Shown: positions 26,295 through 35,373 of the stretch, piece after piece
Layout: the number at the start of each line of letters is the position of its first letter
Numbering within the stretch: the stretch's first letter is position 1
NCBI GenBank assembly: GCA_045596365.1
Contig: JAZOCE010000001.1
Location: 124,001-188,000 of the forward strand
DNA from: RGIG4079 sp045596365
GTDB lineage: Bacteria > Bacteroidota > Bacteroidia > Bacteroidales > Muribaculaceae
Direction: 5' to 3'
DNA: 64,000 nucleotides
Position numbers and translations under genes: made by a program
Notes under the pieces: model-generated
What the model saw: only the letters and a program-made list of their open reading frames with translations
Database searches by the model: none
Told to the model about the DNA's origin: nothing

Positions 26295-28175
26295 CTAAAT
26301 AATTCTGTAATTGGTATTGGGTGAATAGTGCTTAAAAATTTGCTCGAAGTTGTCTATCACATTGTCGTTAGCAGCCGAAGCATCACGCATAATGAAATAG
26401 ATAGGTTGCAACTTGGCAATCTCGGTAATGGTCGATTCGTTTACATCGCGGTCAAAGCAAGCCACAAGGTAGTTATCATCTACAAAATGAACATTCTTTC
26501 CTGCAATTTGCTTGCACTCAATTTTAGCAGAAAGTTCAATGCCGAGGTCGAGCATCACTTGGAAGAGCAAATCCTCATTTGAACGGTCTGCTTTCAAATT
26601 TTCAGCAAATAGCGAACCCAATGTAAACTCTTCGGGAGTGTAATATACATCTTCCATATTTGAAGAGTCGAGTTTCAATACTCGGAAGCCTGTGTCAAGG
26701 TTTTGTGCTTGCAAACCAGCCTCTTCTTTGACTTTCTTTCCAGCTCTGCGGATACGTTCTTTTCCTATCTCGCAGATATTCTTGTAACCGGCTTTGTAGG
26801 CTTCGCTCTTCTCGTCAGTTTTTTCAGGTAATTGCACCATAATGAATTTGCGATTACCGCCATCTTCTACATTAAGTTTCATAACAGCATGTGCAGTTGT
26901 AGCAGAACCAGAGAAGAAATCGAGAATGATAGAATCCTTTTCAAGATTCGCTATCTGTAAAATACGAGATAATAAGCGTATTGGTTTGGGACCATCAAAA
27001 TATCCTTTATCATCAAATAGTTTCTTTAATTCTTGTCGCCCTTCTTGATTATGCCCGACATCTTGGAATTTCCATATTGTTGTAGGAGTCATTCCATCTT
27101 GCAATTCATTAAGAAAGCGTTTTAGTCGAGGAACATTATTTCCTTCGTCTCCGAAAAACACTCTATTGTCAGCAACCAACTCTTCAAAACGACTTTTACT
27201 TACACGCCAACAAGAACCGTGGGCAGGATTTACAATTCTTCCGCCAGGTGTAGTGATAGGATAGTCGTTATTTGCACTATATGTTTTTACTGTCAAATTA
27301 TCAGGAGTCCAAGGACCTCTTGGATCATTGTCAGGATTCTTATATCTGGCATTAGCCTCCTCTGTTCTTGGCAGTTTTCCTATGACAAATTGTATCAATG
27401 ATTTAGCGTATACTACGATGTAGTCGTGGCTGTCAGAAAAATACTTTGCATCATTTTTAGGTGCGAAAGCTCTTTCCCATATAACAGAACCCACAAAATT
27501 TGTTTCACCAAACACCTCATTACCTGCCTTTTTAAGATTTTCAATCTCATTCTCATCTATCGAGATAAAGATAACTCCATCCTCTGTGAGCAAATCCCTT
27601 GCTACTTTCAAACGAGGATAAATCATATTCAACCAGTTGGTGTGGAAACGACCTTTTGCTGCGGTATTTCGTTCAAAATTTGACAATGTTTGATTTCCGT
27701 CTTCATCCCAGAAACCATTTCTTTCTTCTTCTATATTTTTATTAACATCAAACTCGTCATAATACACAAAGTCATTGCCCGTATTGTATGGCGGGTCGAT
27801 GTAAATCATCTTCACCTTGCCGAGATATGTTTCACGCAACACCTTCAACACATCAAGATTGTCTCCCTCAATATAAAGGTTTTGTGTGTTATCAAAATCC
27901 ACACTCTCCTCACGACTAGGGCGAAGTGTCATCGAGGTCGGAGTGTTTGCCAATCTTGCAGCTGCACGCTTATCGGGCCAGGTAAACTGGTAGCGTTCTT
28001 CTCCTTCAGTAATGACTTCGTTGGATAACTCTGCTTGCAATTTCTCAAAGTCGATAGCAAGTTCAGGCTTACCGTTTTTACCCAAGCGTTCTGTTACGCA
28101 ATTAGGGAACAGTTGGGCAATCTTCTGTGTATTCGAGCCTATCACATCGTGGCTCAGCATTTTCAGTTTCTCCAT
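26295..28175 (-). CDS. mod: Type III DNA methyltransferase, Mod subunit
   Basis: Mod recognises the target and methylates adenine N6. The protein has about 626 residues. The N-terminal region (MEKLKMLSHDV, LFPNCVTE) and ERYQFTWPDK lead to TQNLYIEGDNL, the catalytic IDPPYNTGNDFVYYDEF near 125, and then the SAM site LDFFSGSATTAHAVM near 420. DPPY before the SAM motif marks a beta-class enzyme, with the target-recognition region between them. I see no repeat tract for phase variation. The ATG at 28175 fits homologues better than the GTG at 28202. A structured leader of about 350 bases precedes it. Confidence 0.95.
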   Translation of the reverse strand: MEKLKMLSHDVIGSNTQKIAQLFPNCVTERLGKNGKPELAIDFEKLQAELSNEVITEGEERYQFTWPDKRAAARLANTPTSMTLRPSREESVDFDNTQNLYIEGDNLDVLKVLRETYLGKVKMIYIDPPYNTGNDFVYYDEFDVNKNIEEERNGFWDEDGNQTLSNFERNTAAKGRFHTNWLNMIYPRLKVARDLLTEDGVIFISIDENEIENLKKAGNEVFGETNFVGSVIWERAFAPKNDAKYFSDSHDYIVVYAKSLIQFVIGKLPRTEEANARYKNPDNDPRGPWTPDNLTVKTYSANNDYPITTPGGRIVNPAHGSCWRVSKSRFEELVADNRVFFGDEGNNVPRLKRFLNELQDGMTPTTIWKFQDVGHNQEGRQELKKLFDDKGYFDGPKPIRLLSRILQIANLEKDSIILDFFSGSATTAHAVMKLNVEDGGNRKFIMVQLPEKTDEKSEAYKAGYKNICEIGKERIRRAGKKVKEEAGLQAQNLDTGFRVLKLDSSNMEDVYYTPEEFTLGSLFAENLKADRSNEDLLFQVMLDLGIELSAKIECKQIAGKNVHFVDDNYLVACFDRDVNESTITEIAKLQPIYFIMRDASAANDNVIDNFEQIFKHYSPNTNYRII

Positions 28176-28225
28176 TGGTCGATGCCTTAATAGATCCCAC
28201 ACCGACTCCCTTGATGTGGAGTTAT

Positions 28226-28525
28226 AAAAAAAGCGTGAGAGCCGTACTTGTTACTCGTCCCACACTCAGAGGCTCTGGACTGCCCGTTAGAGTAGAACGA
28301 GCAACGCAGAAGCCTCACGCGTAAATATGAATATATAACACCTAACGACACCATTGTGTCGCAAGTGAAAAATATACATATCCACAAGGCATCTACCGTT
28401 GCTTCTATCTTGACTCTAACATGAAATTGTCCAGATTTCTGAGTATCAAGAAAGAGCGTAAGTAAACGCTTTTACTAATAAATATGTTCTCTTGAGGGCT
28501 AACGCTATAGCACGACAAGATTAGC
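28226..28525 (-). ncRNA. Structured leader RNA or small RNA upstream of mod, with terminator and alternative fold
   Basis: A 300-base transcript region runs from a consensus promoter to a hairpin followed by seven U. In order on the minus strand: a GCTAA/TTAGC hairpin (28521-28525 with 28498-28502); TCAAGA/TCTTGA (28490-28495 with 28446-28451) around AGTAAA/TTTACT; and a hairpin CGACAC/GTGTCG (28346-28361) on an AU stem. A long terminal rod follows: GCGTGAG/CTCACGC (28314-28320 with 28233-28239) and nine pairs (28297-28305 with 28250-28258) including one G-U that would be A-C on the other strand. A competing 17-pair helix joins 28398-28420 to 28286-28305, so the terminator rod and this helix exclude each other. 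Family unknown to me. Confidence 0.6.
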
Positions 28526-28526
28526 A

Positions 28527-28556
28527 CAAAGTTAACGAATATTTGATTATTATCAA
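28527..28556 (-). promoter_or_regulatory. Promoter of the mod leader RNA
   Basis: TAACTTTG (28527-28534) has TTG exactly 19 bases upstream (28554-28556). Transcription should begin near 28520-28525, about 350 bases before mod. Confidence 0.75.
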
Positions 28557-28608
28557 TTGTTTGGATTAATAATTAATCTCATAATGAAACAACATCATAC
28601 ATTATTTG

Positions 28609-28616
28609 TAACTTTG
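28609..28616 (+). promoter_or_regulatory. Putative -7 box of rlmH
   Basis: TAACTTTG lies 17 bases before the rlmH start, back to back with the mod leader promoter. Confidence 0.65.
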
Positions 28617-28632
28617 TGGAAAATACGTAACG

Positions 28633-29106
28633 ATGAAAATTACATTATTGGCGATAGGGAAGACTAATGCAAAGTATCTGCAAGAGGGTATTGATCAATA
28701 TACTAAACGATTGAGCCATTATATCCCTTTTGAATTAAAAATTTTGCCTGATGTGAAAACGACCAAGGCACTCACTTCTGACAAGCAAAAGGAGATGGAA
28801 GGGGAGATGTTTATGTCGGCAATACAACAAGGGGACTGGGTTACGTTGCTTGATGAACGTGGCAAGGAATTTACTTCACGCGATTTTGCTTCATATATAG
28901 ACAAGAAGATGATAACCATTCCCAAGAACTTGATTTTCATTATTGGTGGACCTTATGGCTTCTCTAAAGCGATGTATGACCGAGCAAATGAAAAACTATC
29001 GCTTTCTAAAATGACGTTTTCTCACGAAATGATAAGATTGTTTTTTGTAGAACAGATTTATCGTGTGATGACCATTTTAAAGGGGGAGCCCTATCACCAT
29101 GATTAG
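28633..29106 (+). CDS. rlmH: 23S rRNA (pseudouridine1915-N3)-methyltransferase
   Basis: RlmH is a SPOUT-fold, SAM-dependent enzyme that methylates pseudouridine 1915 in helix 69 of 23S rRNA. The 157-residue length is standard. The start ITLLAIGKTNAKYLQEGI and the knot region IGGPYGF, LSLSKMTFSHEMIRLFFVEQ and the terminal GEPYHHD are all typical. Its last four bases overlap the hemW stop on the opposite strand. Confidence 0.97.
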   Translation: MKITLLAIGKTNAKYLQEGIDQYTKRLSHYIPFELKILPDVKTTKALTSDKQKEMEGEMFMSAIQQGDWVTLLDERGKEFTSRDFASYIDKKMITIPKNLIFIIGGPYGFSKAMYDRANEKLSLSKMTFSHEMIRLFFVEQIYRVMTILKGEPYHHD

Positions 29107-30224
29107 ATAATGAAATCTATCATAATACGGTCGGAAATAAGCATTGATTTTTCGGAAATAGCAAGTTGATTTCCTCTAATTACCATTTCTCCACGTGATA
29201 AATACTTTTGTGCCGTAGATATTAATTGTTCATAGAATGTGTCTCCCCAACGATGTCGATAATCATCAAGATTAATGCCATGGGACGTGCGCAATGAAAC
29301 GATTATATAATCATTATGCCGTTCTTCTTGTGTTTCATCTTCAATAGTATAATATGGTTTGCCCGATTCTATTGAGGTTATATATTGTTTTATATTATTG
29401 CCATTAAAACGGCGATTGCATCCATCAAAACTATGAGCCGACACACCTAACCCTAAGTAGGGTAGATCTCGCCAATAGTTACTATTGTGAATGGCATTGT
29501 GGTATGGCAAGGAGAAATTAGATATTTCGTAATGTTCATAACCATTAATTTTTGCCATATCAATTAAATGGTTATACATCTCTTGTGCCAATTCTTCAGA
29601 TGCTTCTTGAATTTTGCCATTTTTCAGTTGAGCATATAGACCTGTTCCAGGCTCATAGGATAGGAGATAGGCAGAAAAATGAGGTAATCCAAAAGACAAC
29701 AGCTTTTCTAATGATTGTTTCCAACTATCTAATGACTGTCCCGGTAATCCATATATTAAATCTCCACTAATTTCATTTATACCTGAACGGCGCAATATTT
29801 CAATTGCATCAACTGCCATCTGTGCCGAATGTCGACGATTAATTGCTTTTAATTCAGCATCGTTGAATGATTGTATTCCCATGCTTACACGAGAGATACC
29901 CATTTTAACAATAGCATCGCACCATTCTGAGGATATATCCTCCGGATTAGCTTCTATCGTAAATTCATCTAACGTATTAATGTTGACATATTTTGAAATA
30001 TGTTTTACTAACTTGTTAAGCAATACTATAGGCAAAATTGATGGGGTTCCTCCACCTATATAAATAGTCGAAAACGTTCCGAGAATTTCAGAAACTCGCA
30101 TATCAAATTCCTTAATCAGCACATCAATATACTGCGACATTGTGTCGGCTCGTGGAGTTGACAAAAAATCACAATAGGCACATTTTGAGTGACAATAGGG
30201 AATATGAATATAGAGACCTGACAT
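29103..30224 (-). CDS. hemW: HemW-type radical SAM protein (heme chaperone family)
   Basis: The 373-residue protein has the radical-SAM cluster motif with cysteines C11, C15 and C18 in IPYCHSKCAYCDF, then IYIGGGTPS and GDLIYGLPGQ. It resembles coproporphyrinogen III oxidase HemN but is shorter and fits the HemW family, which binds heme and is not a proven oxidase. It is the last gene of the run metF-holB-nuclease-hemW, nine bases after the nuclease stop. Confidence 0.92.
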   Translation of the reverse strand: MSGLYIHIPYCHSKCAYCDFLSTPRADTMSQYIDVLIKEFDMRVSEILGTFSTIYIGGGTPSILPIVLLNKLVKHISKYVNINTLDEFTIEANPEDISSEWCDAIVKMGISRVSMGIQSFNDAELKAINRRHSAQMAVDAIEILRRSGINEISGDLIYGLPGQSLDSWKQSLEKLLSFGLPHFSAYLLSYEPGTGLYAQLKNGKIQEASEELAQEMYNHLIDMAKINGYEHYEISNFSLPYHNAIHNSNYWRDLPYLGLGVSAHSFDGCNRRFNGNNIKQYITSIESGKPYYTIEDETQEERHNDYIIVSLRTSHGINLDDYRHRWGDTFYEQLISTAQKYLSRGEMVIRGNQLAISEKSMLISDRIMIDFII

Positions 30225-30233
30225 CAGAGCAAA

Positions 30234-33152
30234 TTATTTAGAGCAAATTGTTTTAAAACTGCAATATTTGCAATGGTCATCGTTTTTAGTTTGAGCAAAC
30301 GGAATTTGAGGGTTAAATATTTCCTCTAATGTATCATGCAAATATGGAAGAAATTCGTCGTTAAAATCTCTATAATCGTAAACTGGTTTTGCATCTTTTT
30401 TTGAGCCGATAATTATCGGTTTTAACCCTTCGGTTTTCAATGTACGTAATTTATAGATAATGGGCTGAATAGGTCCATCATAGTTTTGCAATGCTGCATA
30501 GAAATTACAATATACAAACATTTGCAATATTGCGCCATTATTATCAGCATTAGCACTATCAAAAACAGGGTCAAATGACAAAACAAATGTTTTATCACTA
30601 CCGGTTTTGTAATCAACTATGCGTAATTGTTCACAACCATTAACCATTGCAGTGTCAACTCGGTCAATAAATAGTTTAATATTTATTGTCAAATCGGGGG
30701 ATACACTATAGCGACCTATCATTTTTTCTTCAGCAGATTTAAAAACAATAGGGGTAAACTGTTTCTCGCGCTCAAGTAATTCCGTTATTGAATAGAGCAT
30801 TATTTCAGCAAGTACTTTTGCTTCGCCATATAATTCAGTATCGTTATTCTTGCCAAGCTTATTATAATGTTCATTCACTGCCATTGTTATCTCTTTGGAC
30901 AGCATTGCAGTGCTATTTTTTACTCGTTCAAGCACCGTTTCTGTAATTAAAGTTCCAGCAAGATTTTTATATATTTTTTCAGCTACTGCATGAACGATAT
31001 TACCATAAGTTATATCATCCATATATTCCTTTACATCTTCTTCTATTCTCAATTCTTCAACTATTTCAAGATAGAACTGAAGAGGGCAATGGCAATATTT
31101 TTTTATGGCACTTGCTGATAATGCTTTACCTGATCCCTCAATCCGAAATTTATTGAGTTTTTCTATAATTTCGTTAGTCTTAGGGACTTCAATTCCATCT
31201 CGGCGAGTCGAACGAATATCATAATTTACCAATGATGTTTTTATAAATTGCTGTGGATATAGAAATTTCAATTGATATAAATATCTTGACATTTCTCCAC
31301 TTTTTACTCCTGCTGTGCGAGCATCATAAAGTAAATATACATTTTTTGCACGAGAAATCAATCGATAAAAATAGTAGGCATATATACTTTCTTGAAATTC
31401 AATAGTTGACATTCCATACCCTCGACGAAGAGCATCCGGAATAAATGAACGCGAAAAATGTTTACGGGGAAACACTCGTTCATTCATCGATAACATTATT
31501 ACATTTTCAAAATTTAATGCACGTGTTTCCAAAACACCCATTATTTGAAGACCTTTGAGTGGTTCTCCTTGAAAATTTATTGTATCAGAAGATATTGCGC
31601 GCTCAATCAGATGAAAGAATGTGTGTTCTTTCATCTCTATTTTATATTTCCCGACTAATTGGTTTAATGATTGCAACGCTTGAGTATATCGAGCTAAGAA
31701 TAAAACATCAAGAGTAGAATGTTTTACTTCTGAGAGATTTTGTCTAATAAACTCAATTAATGAAATCGCATAAGCAAATACTTTATTAAAATCCTTTATA
31801 TCCTTTACAGGCGTAAATAAAATCTCTAATCGTGGATATTTTTTCTTTAGATATTCCGCCGAAATATTGAATAATCGGTTTTGTGATATATCATTTTGTA
31901 TTTGCTCACACTCTATATTCGCAACAGTCCTAATTAGTGGCTGAGCCAAAACATTCTGAATATCTTCATAATAAAAGACATATTCTCCTTTTAATTTTCG
32001 TAATCGAAGTTGCATTGAAACAATTGCCTTCATTAAAGCCGATACAGGAGTATAGCGCATGGGATAACCCATTGTTATGTTTACCGACTTAAATTTATCG
32101 GGCAATGAATGTATTAATGGTATAAACAGATTTTCATCAGGCAATACTATGGCTGTATTTAATGCATTTTCGATATCAGTAATCTTTTTATTTGCACATA
32201 ATTCTGATAGCAATCTACCTGTTTCCTTTGCCTGCCCGACATTAGAAGGGACACCAATAATATTAATATTGGGCAATGTTTCTATCTGGCAATTATCAAT
32301 ATTATAGTTTGATGGGAATAGTTTTATATACTTGCGGATAAAACGAATTGCCTTATTGTACTCACAATTATAAACGAGTGAATTATAATCCCAATAAAAA
32401 TCGGCACAGTCAATCTCTTTTAATCTTTCAAAAATTTTAATTTCTGACGATGACAAAACATTGAACCCGACAAAAATGTATCTTTTATAAGTTAACTCCT
32501 TTGCTGAAATTTTTGCTATTTTTTCTGATGCATCTTTATAGGAGCGGCCGGAATAGGATAGTCCTCTATCAGTTAACTCATCATTAAACTTTAAATATAA
32601 ATCATATAGAATTTCCCATAGTTTCATAAATCGATCTCGTGGAATACCATTATCATCATTATTATCCAAATGTTTCCAAAACGTTTCAACACTATCGAAA
32701 CTTCTATTTTCTCCCCAATATTTATTGATAATCTTAATTTGCTCCTCTGTAAGATAATTACTATTTATCTCTTTAAGTCGTTGAACATTTATAAATAATT
32801 GTTTTGGATCAACAAGATATCTATCAACATCATTGAAATCATTTAATATCATGTCTCCCCAAAATTGGAATTGGTCAAATTCAACTACTTCGTTAGAAAT
32901 CGATTTATAAACATTATATAATATAAATAACTGCTCATATCTTGACGCCTCAATCCCAACAGAGAATTCACTAATTAAATCACTGATGGTAATTATTTCA
33001 GGCAACAATATAGGCGTCTTTAGAGCCTCTGATAAATATTTACTAAAGAATACGCCACTACGTTTATTTGGAAATACGAAACAAAAATCAACTATATTTG
33101 TTGATTCATTTTGCAAATAAACTTCTGCTACTTTTCTCAAAAATGGCTCCAT
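30234..33152 (-). CDS. AddB-like PD-(D/E)xK nuclease
   Basis: A 972-residue protein resembling AddB/RexB of double-strand-break repair. The N-terminus has VFPNKRSGVFFSKYL, typical of the inactivated helicase half. The C-terminal nuclease has IDRVD and IVDYKTGSDK near residue 847. Iron-sulfur cluster cysteines are suggested by KKYCHCPLQFYLE near 685 and CKYCSFKTIC at the extreme C-terminus, as in AddB. The AddA helicase partner is not adjacent. It sits between holB and hemW in the metF run. Confidence 0.85.
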   Translation of the reverse strand: MEPFLRKVAEVYLQNESTNIVDFCFVFPNKRSGVFFSKYLSEALKTPILLPEIITISDLISEFSVGIEASRYEQLFILYNVYKSISNEVVEFDQFQFWGDMILNDFNDVDRYLVDPKQLFINVQRLKEINSNYLTEEQIKIINKYWGENRSFDSVETFWKHLDNNDDNGIPRDRFMKLWEILYDLYLKFNDELTDRGLSYSGRSYKDASEKIAKISAKELTYKRYIFVGFNVLSSSEIKIFERLKEIDCADFYWDYNSLVYNCEYNKAIRFIRKYIKLFPSNYNIDNCQIETLPNINIIGVPSNVGQAKETGRLLSELCANKKITDIENALNTAIVLPDENLFIPLIHSLPDKFKSVNITMGYPMRYTPVSALMKAIVSMQLRLRKLKGEYVFYYEDIQNVLAQPLIRTVANIECEQIQNDISQNRLFNISAEYLKKKYPRLEILFTPVKDIKDFNKVFAYAISLIEFIRQNLSEVKHSTLDVLFLARYTQALQSLNQLVGKYKIEMKEHTFFHLIERAISSDTINFQGEPLKGLQIMGVLETRALNFENVIMLSMNERVFPRKHFSRSFIPDALRRGYGMSTIEFQESIYAYYFYRLISRAKNVYLLYDARTAGVKSGEMSRYLYQLKFLYPQQFIKTSLVNYDIRSTRRDGIEVPKTNEIIEKLNKFRIEGSGKALSASAIKKYCHCPLQFYLEIVEELRIEEDVKEYMDDITYGNIVHAVAEKIYKNLAGTLITETVLERVKNSTAMLSKEITMAVNEHYNKLGKNNDTELYGEAKVLAEIMLYSITELLEREKQFTPIVFKSAEEKMIGRYSVSPDLTINIKLFIDRVDTAMVNGCEQLRIVDYKTGSDKTFVLSFDPVFDSANADNNGAILQMFVYCNFYAALQNYDGPIQPIIYKLRTLKTEGLKPIIIGSKKDAKPVYDYRDFNDEFLPYLHDTLEEIFNPQIPFAQTKNDDHCKYCSFKTICSK

Positions 33153-33162
33153 ACTCTAAAAC

Positions 33163-34287
33163 TCATGATTTTAACAACAAAATCACCTTTATTGACATAT
33201 CATACAACACAATTTTAGCATTGGCATTTCCTGAGATATCAGTTAATGCTTTATTAAATACATCAATTAGTTTTATCACATTATTCTCCGTAATAAACTT
33301 GGCAAAATTTTGGCTGAATTGTGCTTCTTCTTTATTTAGATAATTCAACTCTGATACGCTCAAATTATAAATGAAATTCTCCCTAATAAGTCGTTGAATA
33401 TAGGTCAAAAAACGCATTATTTGTTCTCGTCCCAATCCGGCTACATCTACACTCCATGTTTTTAATTCTTTAACCTTACGCTGATATGACAATCTCATCA
33501 ATTGAATAAACAATTCAAGAAAGCGATGATTTTCTTTTGACAAAGAAACCATTTTATCCGCTTCTATAATATTCCCATCTGCAATATGAGCCAACGCCAA
33601 AGCATCTTGAGCCTCTACCGCATAATTATCCACCAAATATTGAGCTATTACTTCATCTGATAGTCGCTTTAGTTCAATTCTTTGCGTTCTTGAATAAATA
33701 GTGGGTAATATCTCTCTTGAATTATTACTTACAAATACAAATAATGTATCACCGTAGGGTTCTTCTATAAGTTTTAAAAGCTTATTAGCACACTCCTGAT
33801 TCATGCGCTCAGGTAACCAAAACAATACAACCTTATATTTTGCTTGATGTGAAGTGAAATTAAGTTTACGTATTAACTCTTCACTTTCGTCAACATATAT
33901 TGCTGGTTGCGCATTAACATTATCTAATGCAACAAGCCATTTTTGAAAATCCATATATGGATTTTCTGATAAATAATCTTTCCATACATCTATATAATCA
34001 TCTGAAAAAGATTTTTTGGGTGATGATTTTTTTACTACCGGAAATACAAAATGTGTATCAATGTGATTATAAGATTCATGTTGTAAGCATGAAGGACACT
34101 TTCCACAACTATCACCATTTATACGATTTTGGCAATGTATATATTGAGCAAACGCACGTGCTAATGCAAATTTACCAATTCCACATGGTCCTTCTAATAA
34201 TATTGCATGTGGGATTTTGTTTATGTCGACAAACGCCTTTAGCCTCTGTTTCGCAAAATCATGTGCCGGTATATCACTAAATTTCAT
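33163..34287 (-). CDS. holB: DNA polymerase III subunit delta'
   Basis: The delta' subunit is part of the clamp loader. The protein has 374 residues. Its P-loop is GPCGIGKF (33-40), without the Ser/Thr of a working Walker A. That fits delta', which does not hydrolyse ATP. A zinc-binding set of four cysteines spans about 53-68 (CQNRINGDSCGKCPSC). SRTQRIEL stands in place of the SRC motif. Ten bases separate it from the nuclease gene and six from metF. Confidence 0.9.
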   Translation of the reverse strand: MKFSDIPAHDFAKQRLKAFVDINKIPHAILLEGPCGIGKFALARAFAQYIHCQNRINGDSCGKCPSCLQHESYNHIDTHFVFPVVKKSSPKKSFSDDYIDVWKDYLSENPYMDFQKWLVALDNVNAQPAIYVDESEELIRKLNFTSHQAKYKVVLFWLPERMNQECANKLLKLIEEPYGDTLFVFVSNNSREILPTIYSRTQRIELKRLSDEVIAQYLVDNYAVEAQDALALAHIADGNIIEADKMVSLSKENHRFLELFIQLMRLSYQRKVKELKTWSVDVAGLGREQIMRFLTYIQRLIRENFIYNLSVSELNYLNKEEAQFSQNFAKFITENNVIKLIDVFNKALTDISGNANAKIVLYDMSIKVILLLKS

Positions 34288-34293
34288 ACAATT

Positions 34294-35250
34294 CTAAAAG
34301 ATTTCAGATGCCACCTGTTTAACACTTTGAGTAGCATTTAATGAATAGAAATGAACACTTGGAACTCCATGTGCAATCAGATCTTGCACTTGCATTGTAC
34401 ACCATTCAACTCCTAATGATTTTGCCATTATATCATCTTTGCAATTCATTAATTCATTGGCAAGCTCTGATGGCAAATCAACATGAAATACTTTTGGTAA
34501 AATTGTTAATTGATTCACACTGGTGATAGGTTTTATTCCGGGAATTATAGGAACATTTATCCCTGCCTTACGACATTGATTTACGAAATCGTAATATTTT
34601 TGATTGTCAAAAAACATTTGAGTTACAATATATTCCGCACCGGAATCAACTTTATGTTTTAACCAATGAATATCAATATCCAAGTTAGGAGCTTCCTCAT
34701 GTTTTTCAGGATAACCAGCAACACCATAACAAAAAGTTTCTCCTGTTATAATATCCATCTTTGTCCCATCGAGAAAATAACCTCTATTAAAATCATTTAC
34801 TTGAAGTTGTAATTCAGAAGCATGTGCATGCCCATTCTCATTAGGAATGAAACGGCTATCATGTTTTGCTTTATCACCTCTAAGTAATAGAAGATTTGTT
34901 ATGCCCAAAAAATTCAAATCTATTAACGCATATTCTGTTTCCATTTTAGAATATCCGCTACAAATTATATGAGGAACAGCAGGTATATTATATCTTTGTT
35001 GTATAGCAGCAGCTACAGCAACTGTTCCCGGGCGAGAACGTTCAGTTACCTTTTGAAACAATCCATCCGGAGTGCTTTTATAAACCATTTCACTGCGATG
35101 GGTTGTTATATTTATATATAACGGATTAAACTCTTTTAAGCTATCAATATTTTTGAATAACTGAGATATTCCTTTCCCTTTTAGTGGAGGTAAAACTTCA
35201 AACGAAAATTTAGGGGAACTGTAGTGAGCTATTAACTCTGTTACTTTCAT
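34294..35250 (-). CDS. metF: Methylenetetrahydrofolate reductase
   Basis: MetF reduces 5,10-methylene-THF to 5-methyl-THF for methionine synthesis, using FAD. The protein has 318 residues and only the catalytic barrel. Family marks are KFSFEVLPPLKGKG at the start, YINITTHRSE, HIICSGYSKMETEYALIDL and EYIVTQMFFDNQKYYDF. It is the first gene of its run, behind a TAAATTTG promoter. The link with holB and hemW is positional rather than metabolic. Confidence 0.96.
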   Translation of the reverse strand: MKVTELIAHYSSPKFSFEVLPPLKGKGISQLFKNIDSLKEFNPLYINITTHRSEMVYKSTPDGLFQKVTERSRPGTVAVAAAIQQRYNIPAVPHIICSGYSKMETEYALIDLNFLGITNLLLLRGDKAKHDSRFIPNENGHAHASELQLQVNDFNRGYFLDGTKMDIITGETFCYGVAGYPEKHEEAPNLDIDIHWLKHKVDSGAEYIVTQMFFDNQKYYDFVNQCRKAGINVPIIPGIKPITSVNQLTILPKVFHVDLPSELANELMNCKDDIMAKSLGVEWCTMQVQDLIAHGVPSVHFYSLNATQSVKQVASEIF

Positions 35251-35273
35251 ATATGCGATAAATTAAGTATATA

Positions 35274-35281
35274 CAAATTTA
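35274..35281 (-). promoter_or_regulatory. Putative -7 box of the metF-holB-nuclease-hemW run
   Basis: TAAATTTG on the minus strand, 24 bases before the metF start. No SAM riboswitch is seen in the short leader. Confidence 0.6.
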
Positions 35282-35373
35282 GTACTTTATTATATTACAG
35301 CAAAGCAAGTTTTACCAATATTCGACAAAATAAAAGTATTTTAAGTATCGTTATCTCTAAAAATTTAAAATCT

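Noticed and set aside
28187..28387. 66-codon open frame upstream of mod on the minus strand
   Set aside because: It has no recognisable domain and lies over the structured leader; kept only as a remark in the leader finding.
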